DNA from: Anaspis maculata
Taxonomy: Eukaryota; Arthropoda; Insecta; Coleoptera; Scraptiidae
Assembly (NCBI GenBank): GCA_949128115.1
Contig: OX421964.1
Coordinates: 48,648,601 to 48,712,600, forward strand
Length of the DNA: 64,000 nucleotides
Direction of reading: 5' to 3'
Part shown: positions 45,808-57,742 of the stretch, piece after piece
How the letters are laid out: each line of letters opens with the position of its first letter
Numbering within the stretch: the stretch's first letter is position 1
Notes under the pieces: model-generated
What the model saw: only the letters and a program-made list of their open reading frames with translations
What the model was told of the DNA's origin: nothing
Database searches by the model: none
Made by a program: the position numbers and the translations under genes

Positions 45808-47945
45808 TCCAAAAGTGTCTGTTTACGATAGTTAAAATTTAAGTAATTGCTTATTAGAAACTGAGCCACGATGGGTTTTGAGAGATCAGAAAGTTTCGCA
45901 GTTTTGGTTGATTAACTGAATTGATCAATGAACCAAGCACGCTGAACAAACTGTTTATAGTATAGGCAAGCACGCAACTTACGCCCGGCCGGCCGGAGTT
46001 CCCCAGTTCCGGTTAGCTCGCGTTGTGTATGTGTGTATATGCGTTTGCAGTTTATGAGTGTCCAGTTGATTGACGCGTCTACAAATTGCCGCGTCACGTG
46101 GTCGAAATTCCCAATCGACGGTACGGTCCCTGAATACTTATTATTGCACCCGCTGTGCCCGACCCGTGCAGATCTGAAAACTGAAATTGTACGAGCAACC
46201 CCCAATTGCGGCAGTAATAAAACGGTTTAACTCAGCTTGTATATTGTGAAATTACTTGCCATTCCCGTTGTTTGTTTTGCGCTGTTCATTACAGTTGAAT
46301 GCTGTATGTATGTGAGTTGTTTGTATATGTATGTAAGCAGTTCGTGATTCCGGTTTTTCAGAAATGTTGTCTGTTTATTTTGAAAAAATAATATAAAACA
46401 TTAAACACCATACGCTCTGCATAGTTACGCGTGTCATTTTCACCATTCAGATGCGAGCAATTTGAGCAACAATCAGTATGGATTCTGGGTTTCAGTTGAA
46501 CCAATAGCGAAGTGTCATTCAACTAACGTGACCGCAGACCGGATCGCAATCACAAGGCTAAAACTGGTGACTAACATGAAGTTCCAACTCATATCACGAG
46601 TGATTCTTTAGTGTTTGCACTAGTTTTTTCTTCGCAATATCTGTCGAAAATTAGTAAGTATCTACGAGGTGCAGGAAGCATACAGTTGAGGTGATTTTTT
46701 GAACAAATTTTTTTGTCGTGGCAGAATGTGTCGCTTTGGTAACAATAGTAAGACCAGTGGGTATGGTAGGGTAGGGTAGGTTCACTTCTACTGTGACTAG
46801 TTGACTGGGCAAATTTTCTATTTCAGCATTGTGGGCTAGCCGCTATTTTACCTGGTGTGAAACTGGCTTCTCCGAAAGTGATGTTATATTTCTTAGCAAA
46901 TTGATATTGAAATGTTGAAAAACTGACCTTGTCACACGTGGAAATGCAACTAGAGGGGCACAGAGCCGTATTACCGTCATTTAGATGGCAAAACCGCACG
47001 CCCCCCCTTCAATCTAAGTTATCTTGACGGCGGCCATTCAAGGCCAACAAAAACTAGTTCCGCCAAGCTCCAAAACGAAAGCAAATTGCAAATTGAAGGT
47101 ACTCACATGAATTTCAGTCCAATACGCAACTTTGAGCGGCTGAGTTTTCTGAAATTCGGTACTTTTTACACGTAAATCCTGCTGCAACTGCAGACCTGCT
47201 GGGATGTTCCTTGTCTTGCCTATAGTTCTTCATGGCTTGGCGTGTCTTTTCGACTGGAAGAGGTGAAAGGACTGATGATTCCATGGGTTCCCTTTTTTGG
47301 ACGAAGGGCTAGTATATTTTTAGTTTGAATCATCGTAAAGTTGAACTGGCTTCGAGAGGTTGAAAATATTTTTGACAACTGTCAAATGTCAAAGCTGCTT
47401 TGATTTATTTGTTCATTGGCTAAAATAAAAAAACAGGTCGAAAAATTACTACATTTTCCAATAAAATGGAGAAAGTGTCAAACATCACGTCCCGCGAAAG
47501 TTTTCCGTATATCTGCAGAGAAAATGCGTAAAAAATGTGTTCCAAAAGTGGTCCGAACGACTTCGTGTCTCTTCATGAATTATTGGGCCGAATGAAACCA
47601 GAGCCAGCCAACCGTAAAGTTTTGATAATTTCTATATTTCAGATTTATAAACTTAGAAACAAAATCTCACAGCCGACTAGAATCACGGTAGAAGTGAACA
47701 TACTATAGGTGCGCCGTATTTTGTGCTTCAAAAATACATTAGCTTAGTGCGAATGCGTGAATGCATCAAGTACTTAGTTGATATAGGTTTTTTTTTTTTT
47801 CCACTTTTCAAACCTTTTTACGGATTTACGGGGCACCCCAAAGACTGCAATTGCGATCTCACATCTACGCCTTGCAAACCCAAAAGGTTGAAGGCCCTGC
47901 GCCGGGACAGATGACAATGACACTATTGACATTTTGCCATAAACT
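45808..47945. other. Unassigned intergenic sequence
   Basis: No gene, repeat or element is recognised. It has GT-rich DNA near 46028-46045 and 46300-46340. Confidence 0.4.
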
Positions 47946-48240
47946 CCCTCTACATGCAATCACCCTATTGCATGATGTTACTTCAGCTTGTCGCCACTTG
48001 GTGGCTTTGGTTGGGCGGCACAACGCGTTTGCGCCAAATCCAGATGATAACGGATAATTGGTGAGGCAAGATAAATGTGAGGCTCGATGTGAGGTTATTC
48101 AAGTGCCAAAATGACGCGATTGACAGATATGATACACGATTTAACGGTTTGCAATATTGATAAACCTGAAGTCCCCAAGTGGCAAACGGCGCCACAAGCG
48201 CCCCCTACATGCAATCGCCCTATTGATATCTAGAAAAACA
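47946..48240. repeat. Two related ~30-bp repeats in direct orientation
   Basis: CCCTCTACATGCAATCACCC-TATTG (47946) and CCCCCTACATGCAATCGCCC-TATTG (48201) are near-identical. Nearby CGCCACTTGGTGG and CAAGTGGCAAACGGCGCC show partial inverted similarity. It may be a decayed element 250-300 bp long. A similar CACCCTATTGCAT occurs at 17929. Confidence 0.55.
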
Positions 48241-50599
48241 TCGTCGACTTGTATCCATCACTTAAATTCCGGGGATGAAGTAGATTGCAATATTAATAAT
48301 TGACATGTTGAATAACGCATCAAGTCGAGCAACGGCGACGGTCGTCATGTTGTGTTCTAACTGTCCCTCTGACAGCCGCGTCATTTGTGTTTTGTTTGTG
48401 AATTTTTGACGCATAACCTCCAAAAAAAAAGGAGGCCCAGCTTGCACTGTTTCGTTATCACTCGTGCCCTTGGCTGTGGGCCCGTTTAATGCTATTGCTG
48501 TATAATTCCACCGATTTGTACGGGTTTTCTGATTTGGTCTGTATTTCAGCGGCGCTGTTGGTGCCCCGGGTGTGGTGACTCCCCCATGGAATTGTGTTAG
48601 GCCCTGGGGACACGACAGAAAAACTAGACTCTGGCGCTCGCGACCCAAAAACTCGAACATCAGTGCTCTCCGACAAAGGAAGTCGGTTTCTGCCCCCCAG
48701 AAGAGACGAAACACCACATTTGGCAAGCGGCGTCGCGGTCACACTGGATCAGCGGGACAACCAGGACCCACGGACTAGGAGCGCTCACTTATTTTATAGT
48801 TTACGTGATTTCTCAGCTAGCTCGTATTTATCGATTCCGTCTCGTACCCGCTGGAAGAGGGATGCTACCCCCTTATCTTGGGGGCCCTTTTGAGGCTAGT
48901 TCAACTAACCACATAGCACCCTGCACTTCGATCCCCCTGGTATCAACGGGATATGATGCGTCGAATTACGATGTATTTGCATCCAGTGGACGAACGAGTT
49001 TCATCCCCTCCATTTTGAGTTGCAATTCCCCCCCCCCCCTTCTCCGATAACCTAAAGCCCCAGGGTGCGATTTGTGGTGATTTTAGATAAAATGTAGTAG
49101 GGCCTTCAATTCTGAACAGAGTATCAAATTTTCAGGACATCCATATTTTTCCCGAGGTTTTCGCGATTTTTCTTTCTTGTACTATAGGGACTACCTTATT
49201 TTAACTTTCAAGCTTGCGATTAAAATTATCTACCTTCCTTTTACAACAAAGGCGGCAAGGACTTACACTGACTAAGGCCAACTTAAATGTGACTGTGCTG
49301 TTTTTTGAATTTATTTTTAATTAATAAAAGCGTACTTAATAAAAGACTAAGAAGCAGCGGAGCACAAAGGAGAAAATTTCAAGACTCGAATACAGCACCC
49401 AGCTATCTGAATAATTTGCTTGAGGGAGAGGGGGAGGGTGTATGCCACGTTAATAATGTCATCTCACGGACGGTACCTATTGTACCCTATTTACTCCTAA
49501 TTATTTAGACACTCAGTGCCTGTGAACACTTGTGATATTGTTGATGTGCAAAATTTGCTTGCTGCTGCTGCTGCTGCCACCGGGAAATTACAACGAACGG
49601 ATCGATATTACAATAATTATTTTGGCACCGTTCTCCAAAGAGGGAGCGAGAGCACACGCGTCTATTGAAAAGAGAAATTATTACGAAATCCGATTAATTT
49701 TTATTGGGCATGCAACACATTCGGATTCGACAAATGTTTTATTATTTTTAAATTAAAAATCCCATGCATCCAACAATAACGGCACATTCGGGGCATTTAT
49801 TATTTATCCGCGGAGCATTACTGTTTTAATCGCTGCAATAATAGAGAAATACAGCTTTAATTAAGAGAGGATCCCGATCCGATGGCGCTCGGTTCTCTCG
49901 CGGCCATCCAGAGGGAACGAGGGGGGGGCAGGGGTCCAGGGGGTCGGCAGTACGGGAATGGGGGAGGGAGGGGCAGAGAGTGCCGCCGATAAATCCAAAG
50001 TACACGAGCGTGTCCGGGGCGGTATAAGCAGAAGAGAAAGAGAGATGGAAAAAGAGGCAAACAAACGACGCGCCACTGGAAAAAAAATCGGCTGTGAATT
50101 ACCACTTTTTATACAGACTGGCCGCCCCCGCCCCAGCGTCGGAGTTAATCGGCAAAGGTGAATTGATCCGTTCACATTAGAGGACAGGCGAGCAAACAAC
50201 TTGAAATGGACAATTAAATGCAACGGTTATGCGCATGTTACTACGAGCTATACTACTCGAAAATCGTTTTGTTGTACCATGTGCAACCATCAAACTGCAT
50301 GGGTTGTAAAATTAACGACATGACACTAACAATAACGTTTAGAACGTGATATGGTGGCGGCCGTTTGCGGCAGCGGCGAATCTTGTTCCAAATTGCAATA
50401 GTTTGCACTTTGCACCAGTTTTCTGGCGCGACAAATAGACAGCGAGCCTTCAAGCACATAAAACTCAAGTCTTGAATTATTCTTCTTCAGATTCAGTTCT
50501 TATTCCTATTTTGAAATTGCTCATTCACTTCTTTGTTTTCCGTCCTTCGTTTGTCCCTGCCTTCCATCCCCTTGAATGATCAATTCCGATGGTAGTAAC
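48241..50599. other. Unassigned sequence, partly unique-looking
   Basis: A C homopolymer of about 12 (49028-49039) and a short (CTG)n (49559-49576) are present. The part at 49650-49900 is AT-rich with repeated TAATT/ATTA cores, then GC-rich, and carries no repeat termini. ORFs at 48262-48726 and 49857-50223 (minus) look compositional, not coding. Confidence 0.35.
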
Positions 50600-51240
50600 T
50601 GACACTTGAAAATGAAAGACCTCGTTTTTGCCCACAAGTGGCATTCTCACGTGTTGGCCTATGAGTGGTAATTGGACGTATAAACTGGCAATATGCAGTA
50701 AATCCTGAAATCGGTGGCTTCTGAACTGAATTCCGTTGTCCATAACAGGTCTTCAAGCCCACTTCTAGCCCATCTTTGTTGACCACGTACCTCAGGTAGC
50801 TCAGCTAACTCCGACAGAACTGACGTTTTTTTTTTATTTGAGGTGAGGTCTACCCTCGTCAGCCGGCAAAATACCTCTGCCATCATCTCTACATGCTTCT
50901 TAGACGTGGGAGTCACGATGACGATGTCATCCAAATACGTAAACGAGTAGGGCTCGAGATCTGGTGTGATCGCTTGGTCGATCACTCGCATACAAGTGGT
51001 CGGGGCATTATGCAGCCCCAAAGGAAGTCTCGTAAATTTGAACAAACCGTGCTGAAAAACCGCGAATGCGGTGATAAGGACTGATTCGACAGCCATCGGC
51101 ACCTGCCAACATGCGGATTTCAGATCTCAAGACGATAAATACTTTGCATACCGCAGATTGTCTAAAATGGCAGAGACATTTGGCATGGGAGATGCGTCTC
51201 GTCGAGTCACTTAATTTACTCTCCTGTTGTCCTACAGAAT
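50600..51240 (-). pseudogene. Ty3/gypsy pol remnant: RT palm joined to integrase fragment
   Basis: Minus strand, in order: NVSAILDNLRYAKYLSS (RT fingers; one stop in this frame), KFTRLPLGLHNAPTTCM, LEPYSFTYLDDIVIVTPT with an intact YLDD box, then MMAEVFCRL. The frame is lost at an A-rich run (about 50820). About 80 bp later an integrase core signature appears in another frame, DNGIQFRSHRFQDLL. RNase H and the start of integrase are missing, so an internal deletion joined RT to integrase. It is inactive. Confidence 0.88.
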
Positions 51241-51269
51241 CTGAAGGAGAGATCCAATCCAGAATTGAA

Positions 51270-51414
51270 CAGAAAGCGGTATTCAACGCCTCGGTAGTAT
51301 CTGCGTGGTCTATGGCGCCCGAAAAACCATTACAGAGGCGTAATACCGACGCCGGTTAATGGTTTCACCCACTATACTGGATATTTTTCCAAATCCCCAT
51401 GTGTTCTAATACAC
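51270..51414. repeat. Relative of the SINE family B tail, split by the 51418-52359 element
   Basis: TACCGACGCCGG, TTAATGGTTTCACCCACTAT and CCCCATGTGTTCTAATA align to ACCGACGCCGG, TGAATGCTTTC(C)TCCGACTAT and CCCCTGTGTGTTCCAACA at 33468-33570. The continuation right of the insertion (52363 onward) is similar but weak. The tRNA-like head was not found here. Confidence 0.55.
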
Positions 51415-51869
51415 TGATGCCCGATTGCACAAACGTGGTATTAAATATTTAGTTCGGTATCAAATCGTTTAATACCGGACTAAACAACAAAATGGAGTGC
51501 AGAAACAAAAAAATCTGACATGGGATCAAAATTTGGTACCGAACTATTCTGATACCGCACCAAACGCCGATTACGCCCATTTTGGATTGCACAAGGGATT
51601 TGATACCGAACTAAACACACTAATACCGCATCAAATCTGATATTACCTCGACCCCGGTATTAAATTGACAGAATGACAGATCGTTGGAAATTCGATCGTT
51701 TCAGGATGATCCGTGCGTTTGATTCGGCATAAAATCACTGCAAGTGCATATAATAGCAGGTTTTATGTGCATACAAGCTATTATTTGTGCATTTTCATTC
51801 AAAAATTGTTTTCACAAAATGTATTTGACACACACAAATAATGTGCGTGCCAACCCAAAATAACATTTG

Positions 51870-51936
51870 AAGTTGGCTGGTCGTGTGGTTAGGCTCTCGC
51901 CTTCGCATGCGGGTGGTACCGTGATCGAATCCCGTC
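51870..51936 (+). repeat. tRNA-like module (plus strand) inside family K
   Basis: A-box-like TGGTCGTGTGGTTAGG (51878-51893) and B-box TGATCGAATCC (51922-51932) have tRNA-like spacing. An anticodon-arm-like stem CTCGC/GCGGG encloses an 8-nt loop, one more than normal. The acceptor stem is not conserved, so this is a SINE head or tRNA relic. A T run follows at 51944-51953. Confidence 0.6.
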
Positions 51937-52072
51937 AAAAAGAATTTTTTTTTCAACCATTTTACCTTTGAATTCAAGAATAATGTCAGATTTTCAATTT
52001 TTCATATCAGAACAATAAACTTGAGAAGTGTAGCCCTTATATTTCACGTTAAAGCAAAAAAAAATTGGCTTG

Positions 52073-52143
52073 CTGCTGATGAGGTTCGAACCTGGATCCT
52101 TTGGCATCGGAAATCAAACCCTTCATCACCATGCTACGACGGC
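52073..52143 (-). repeat. tRNA-like module (minus strand) inside family K
   Basis: On the minus strand, TAGCATGGTGATGAAGG (A-box-like) precedes the perfect B-box GGTTCGAACC (52083-52092). The two modules of this element face each other, about 135 bp apart. A run of A on the plus strand (T on the minus) lies at 52056-52064, a possible Pol III stop. Confidence 0.6.
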
Positions 52144-52362
52144 TTTATTTTCAAGTGCCAGCCGCATGAAGTCAATATGACGATCGCCTCGATGCTTTTT
52201 GTGGCTCGTTCACACTTGGTCCGGGGTTAGTTGATCTTGGATCTAATTTTGCTTCCTGCAATGCGATTACGATTAAATACCGCATCAAAATTTGATGCGG
52301 TAGTAATTTGATGCGGTAGTACAAAGTTCGGTATCAATTTTTTTTTGTGCAATCGGGCATGA

Positions 52363-53947
52363 GGGTGGCAATATCTTGCCATAACCAATGTCAGTTTGAT
52401 AAACGTCACCGGTTGTGAGTTTTTAGGATCTTCGTCGTTCAGCCAACGCTTTTACTTCAATGTAAAACGTCATTCTTATCACGACTTATATCGCTATTCG
52501 CTTAGTCCTCTTATTACACCCCTGATAGTCAAGGCCTGTACTCCGAGAGCACGAGTGTCGAAAGCTGCGTTGATGAACGGTTGCTGTCTTTCGTTGATGA
52601 GAACGTTAGCAAACGGACGTTATGACAAGCACGTCAGGTTGACGTGTTTATTTTCCTAACGTTGAACTAACAAAAAACGGTAGAACTCAAAACTCCGTTG
52701 AAACACGAAGTTAAATAATGTCGAAATCAACGAAATCGACCAACACCAAGTGCATCAGCTGAACGGTTGTCACTACTCGAGGAAGGGCAAGGAAAGAAAT
52801 GTTCATTTTCATAAATTCAAGGCAACGATAGGAGAACAGCTTGAATTTGAGGTTTTGGGCTTAGAAAAGCTGTGACACCGCTGGTGTCAACTACGAAGGT
52901 CTGCTTGATTGATTGCTAAGCAATGCCATTCTTTATGCATCTGTTATTCATTATAAGTAGGTAGATTCGCGGGTTTCCGAACAACGGGCATAGAGCACAG
53001 CTTGATGATTGGTTATTGTAATTTTCAACTCCGAATCAATTTGAAATTGTCATCACAGTGATCGACACGAAAAACTCAGTAGCTACGCGATTCCGTGGTA
53101 ACTGATGAATGACAAATGATATCACGTCTTTCACAGCGCCACCATCGGTAGTTGGATTTGCCAATAACAACTAACTATACACTTTCACAGTGTAGCAACA
53201 ACTCGTAAAATTTGATCAGAATGCATGAGCCAACAAGAAAATCTATAAAAGTATTTTATAACGCCGGTATCAACACGATTCACTTTGTACAGCGTGCAAA
53301 AATTACACGATGTACCACCAACCCCGAGGAAAATAAACGCGAGCAGCTTGCGTCGTTCTATTATTTTCCACGTACTATCCTAGGTTGTACCATAGAGTGT
53401 TGTACCCACTATCCACGTTGAATTGCACGAATCGACCATACCACCGCTATACACAACTACCTACCTTGACTACCACCAGCACCGCAGTACCACCAATCTA
53501 TGAACATGAAACTGCCGGCGATAAAAGCCGGAGCGTAATAATCACGTTTCGCCATTGCTAAACATCCAGATCAGTTCAAGTTCTGGAACTCGGTTAGCTC
53601 TAGCGAGAATTAGGTGGCAACTTGCTGCTGATGGTGACGACGATAACGAGGATGTGCTTCTCTCATTTGACGGTTCGACGATAATAATGTGGCGGGGCGG
53701 GAGAGCTCAGCGAGGGAGAAAGATGTGCGGCGCATGGTTTACCTGCAACAAATTAAAAGGTTTTAATTAACGTCACGTCTCCAGGAAGGTTGGTAGAGGC
53801 ATAGGTACATATTCAGCATAACTTCCGTGACCAGAAAGTTCAGAAATAGGTACTAGCTACTCGTGTATAGACTACAGACATGGATATAAATTTTGAAAAT
53901 GTGACATTTGCCCGCAATCAGCACGCTGATTTGAAATTCGACCTCTT
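52363..53947. other. Unassigned intergenic sequence
   Basis: No gene or known repeat is seen beyond the weak SINE-B continuation at the left. The part at 53480-53780 is GC-rich and unique-looking. Confidence 0.35.
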
Positions 53948-54288
53948 TTGAAGAGGGTTAGCCGGATAATTGACAGACGTATAAGCGAACAGAACACACA
54001 AACGAAAGCTATGGATTCAATAACGTCGGGCGTCAAGGTATTACAGGACACCAAGACATTAATCAAGGTATGCTCGACACAATGTTACTTTTTTTTTGGG
54101 AAATTCATCCTGACATTGAAACGGATATTATGTCTAGATATATGCAAAAGAGGTCAACCGTGTTGTTGAGTTGTCAATTCAAAGACACTGACAACACCAT
54201 AGTAACCTCGATAGTAACTAGACTTGGTATGTTTATTGGTTCGGATAATCCGATGTTGAAAAGGATCTACCAGTCAGTTGACATTTGA
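53948..54288 (+). pseudogene. Candidate small protein gene with a frame break at a T run
   Basis: Two frames abut at a run of nine T (about 54089-54097). The first has a possible start, MDSITSGVKVLQDTKTLIK, at 54010. The second continues with EIHPDIETDIMSRYMQKRST, then CQFKDTDNTIVTSIVTRLG, and ends KRIYQSVDI. Both parts look protein-like, with varied and charged composition, and a single indel in the T run separates them. Alternatives: a sequencing error, a decayed gene, or a splice donor (AAG|GTATGC at 54066-54072) ending exon 1. No family is recognised. Confidence 0.35.
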
Positions 54289-54409
54289 ATAACGTCATTA
54301 CTCCTCATACTGGAACCGCTACTATCAAACTGCCAAATATCGAACCAAAGGCTCGAAAAATCTAACCATAATTTCGTCGGCTCTCGTCGGTTCCAATGAC
54401 TTATTGATG

Positions 54410-54668
54410 CTAGAATTTTCCAGCATCTGTTGTTAGTCGCCAGAAAAGTCTAGTGTCTTTAGAAATATTGTTTTCGATGCACGCCTCCTTCACCAACTCT
54501 GAACTGAGTATGTTTCTCATCATAGCATCGTGGTTGCCAGCGAACATCGTAACATTATCAGCTAGAGCTCTCGAAGCAGCTAGTCGTCGTTGGTTGAACT
54601 TCGGAGGCAAGTAATAATAGCGAACATCACTTTTGAACGAAGTCGAGTCGTTTCGCTGAAAAGTTCTT
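54410..54668 (-). CDS. Candidate terminal coding exon of an unrecognised gene
   Basis: A minus-strand frame of about 86 codons follows a good splice acceptor (CACTAATTTCGTTACAG, AG at 54669-54670) and ends at a stop at 54410. Segments include RYYYLPPKFNQRRLAASRAL, MFAGNHDAMMRNIL and SKDTRLFWRLTTDAGKF. Composition is balanced and protein-like. There is no convincing Met at the acceptor, so upstream exons would be needed; I could not find them in 54700-56500. Stop-to-stop distance to the plus-strand candidate is ~120 bp, making the two convergent. Function unknown. Confidence 0.33.
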
Positions 54669-54672
54669 CTGT

Positions 54673-56567
54673 AACGAAATTAGTGTTACTTGGATTCCTA
54701 GCTTTGCACTATTCCTTAGGTCATGAACATGTGAAGTAGGTAGTTCCTATATCCGCACGGCGCGCGATCAAAACTGATTAGAATTTAGGGAGTTCGTCTA
54801 GCTGGTGTAGCTGTGCTACCATGCATGCACACATTACAATATTCGCAGATTTAACAAACACGCTTAGGTAATGAACGTCGGGAGACCTGAAGATTACATT
54901 TGTTTTGTACGTGGTGGCACTACTGACTCACGCACGGTGCTGGTGGTGCGGCGGCGGTGCGGTGGTGGAAGCTTCAGCGACGCGGTGGTTGGTATCGCGC
55001 GGCGCGACAAGTGCCTCCAATTAACAACAGTTCTCTCTTTCATCTCCAACCCGTTTAGCACGAATAAAGGCGCAATCAACATAAATATGAGATTATCACC
55101 ACTTTATTAGGTATGCTGAAGTGCGGGGGCGAGAAATAAAACGTTATTTGTTTTGCGCTCCGTTTTTGTGCTTCCGCGACCCTTTTGTCTGAATGCGCTG
55201 CGGCGCTACCGGCCCACCACCCTCACGCTCGAACTATACAATCAAAAAGAGACATCGTTATTACGATAAAATCTTCATTATGATGCCGAGCCGCAACAGA
55301 GTGCGCGTTTATAACATCCGCGAGTAAGTTGATCGAAAATGAGCGCATGTATCAAAGATGAATTCGTCGAATTCATTCACTGGCCTTTGAAGCTGAGTTT
55401 TGAAAAACGACCTGGTCACCTCTCGCGACTTTTTATGTAAGGAATCTATATTTAAGCGTTGGCTGCTTCATTCTGGGCTCTAGGAGACCTCTTTTAGCCT
55501 GGTCCTGCCCGGTCCTGAATGAAACCGTCGCGAGGACTCCGCTGACTCGCTGACAGGCACACATGGGAAGAACACGTCAAAGAAACCCCTGCGTATTGCC
55601 TGATTGAGTGCTGAAAAATCCCTCCTCAAATAATCTGAACAAAAGTCGAGTGTGGATGAGTCACGAAGAAATAAGAGAAGTCACTCCAGTAGTAATGAGT
55701 TTTTCACATCCTCGTAAATTGGTGCTCAAACCTCTTTAGATAGTTTGCTTAGTTCACAAGTTATTCACGTAGCAACAAAAGAAGTCAAAATTATGGATAA
55801 GTGAACAATAAAGAAATGATGGGTAAACAAGTAGATTGATAAACAAAGAACAAATGAGAGATGAATAAGTAGAGAAGTCAACAAGAAAATCAACGATAAG
55901 TAAACAAGTAAAATCGGGTTGGATCATTCTCTTGATAAGCAATTGGAAGAAAGAAGTATCTAAAACGCATTCGCCCGAAATGCCCCAGCGATTACCCATC
56001 ACAAACCCCACAAACATACATACAAAACAGAAGAAGAATTAGTAAACAATATAGGCAAAGGTGCGACTAGGTCCGCGGTCCTCTCTTGTCGTTTTTCAAA
56101 GTGGAATCCCACAACGTGAATTGAAGAGGTGAATTTGGAGCCCAAGGTATTTTCGTTAAATCCTGATGGGATAGACAAGGAATTCTCAAGAAGCCTATTT
56201 TTGATGAGGCCCACGTGTGGAGTCACAAAATTAAATGAAAATGACTCATCCGTAAAAAATGATAATGAAACCTCAAAATACGCACGTACAACAGAGTGTA
56301 GTCCCGGAACAACGTCATAAGTGTGCAAAGTGCCAACCTACTAGATTACGGTTTTTGCCATCAAAATTGAGATCATTTTGAGATTAGATGAATTACACAA
56401 AATTCAAAGCAGTGCAAAGCACCTGGACTACAAAATAGGGGAAAACTGCGAGTTACGTAAGCGCGTTGGAAACAAAGAGCAATCATTTCGCGCTAGGTAC
56501 AATGAATATGCGGACAAAATATGTATCGAAATATCATGCATGATTTGGTGGATGGGTGGAAGCCAAA
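54673..56567. other. Unassigned intergenic sequence
   Basis: GC-rich at 54930-55020 and 55190-55220, AT-rich elsewhere. No repeats with mirrored ends and no convincing ORF were found. Confidence 0.35.
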
Positions 56568-57150
56568 ATTACTAACGTATGGTTCAAAAATTTTGGGAAA
56601 TTGTTCAAAGTTAATAACTTTTTCTGAATGGTCTTTATTGTTTAACTTGATATTGCAAAAATCAACACATAACAATAACAAATTAATATTCAACATATTG
56701 ATAATGGACCATTATCTTCGATGGGTCTCAATTTTCTTCTGCCATGTTCCATGATTTTCTGTATCAATTTCTCAAATGTGAAATTCTCTAATGTTATTGA
56801 AAAATGCCACGCCGTAATTGGTCTTCATTTGCAGCTTCCCATCCCTTGTCGTATACTATCCTGCTCAATACTCACCAAAAATCTTATATTGGTCGAGCTT
56901 GCGGTATATTGGGAGGCAGGAGCTCGGAGAAATTAATCCTGCTGTTGTCCAGAGAATGATCGAACATGGCAGAAGAAAACTGAGAGCCATTAAAGATAAT
57001 GGCCCATCTTCACCATATTAAATATGAATTTGGTATTGTTAAAGATGATGCTAGTTTTCGCAATAATAAGCTACAAAATTGAAACTATCCAAAAAAAGTT
57101 ATTAGCTTTTAAAAAAAATTCCCAAAACTTTCGGACCATACGTAATACAA
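56568..57150. mobile_element. ~580-bp foldback element
   Basis: The left arm (CGTATGGTTCAAAAATTTTG, GTTAATAACTTTTTCTGAAT, GGACCATTATCTTCGATGG, TTTTCTTCTGCCATGTTC) is repeated inverted on the right (CCATACG, AGTTATTAGC, GGCCCATCTTCACC, GAACATGGCAGAAGAAAA). Arms are about 200 bp with many small changes, around a ~150-bp centre. Ends are approximate and no target duplication is clear. It is older than the other foldbacks, judged by arm divergence. Confidence 0.78.
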
Positions 57151-57742
57151 TGACCAGTAAAAAAACCAACTTTGAATTTGTAACAACAACGCACACTCCA
57201 GCACTCTATGGTTCACGTGTCAGTCACAACAGCTGATTTTCTTCCCTGCGGCTGCCGCGCGCCCAGCGCCATCTTCCTCTCCCATCGGCAAACGCTACGA
57301 ACGATCCTTCAACGACGGTACCTACTTCAGGTGTACCAACGTACAAACAAAACAAAGGGAGAATACTACAATACTTTGGGATTTCTGTTTTGACTGTCAA
57401 GGACTAACTCGTTAACAAAGCACAATGTTAGTAAATTGAAGTTTGCCTTGATGAGTCGCGGCCTCACCGCGCAAATTTCAAATTCGACGCGTGTCGCAGT
57501 CTGTCAGCTTGACGTTGACAGATCATGGCAGGCCGACATAATCTAGCTTTTTGAAACGATTGATTTGGTTCTCCCTTTGAATAGTGACTGTAAGCGCGGG
57601 CCTAGACCCTCTGTAATCATACTTGCGTTAAGTGAACAGTGTACACTAACCGCTTCTGAGTGGAGTCCACCTGGATTCTGCTCACGGCAGCCTACGTCGA
57701 AACGTCTTGCAGTCTTGTCTTTCTGTTCCACAGGAGCCACCA
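57151..57742. other. Unassigned intergenic sequence
   Basis: Moderate GC, no motif-bearing ORF and no mirrored repeat. Confidence 0.4.

Larger units (their letters stand above)
51418..52359. mobile_element. 942-bp TIR element (family K) with subterminal motif clusters and two opposed tRNA-like modules
   Basis: Ends TGCCCGATTGCACAAA and its inverse TTTGTGCAATCGGGCA are flanked by TGA on both sides (51415-51417, 52360-52362). About a dozen copies of a motif such as GATACCGCATCAAA or GATACCGAACTAAA occur in both orientations: at 51430-51670 on the left and 52270-52345 on the right. A second ATTGCACAAG lies at 51584. The interior holds tRNA-like modules on + (51870-51936) and - (52073-52143) strands, each followed by an A/T run facing inward. 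No transposase is present. The 3-bp duplication recalls PIF/Harbinger, but TGA is not the usual TWA. Confidence 0.8.

Noticed and set aside
48262..48726. 154-codon minus-strand ORF
   Set aside because: No motif and overlapping ORFs of equal quality on both strands; looks like chance in GC-richer DNA.
51870..51936. Functional tRNA gene
   Set aside because: The acceptor stem is not paired and the anticodon loop has 8 nt; better read as a SINE-like module.
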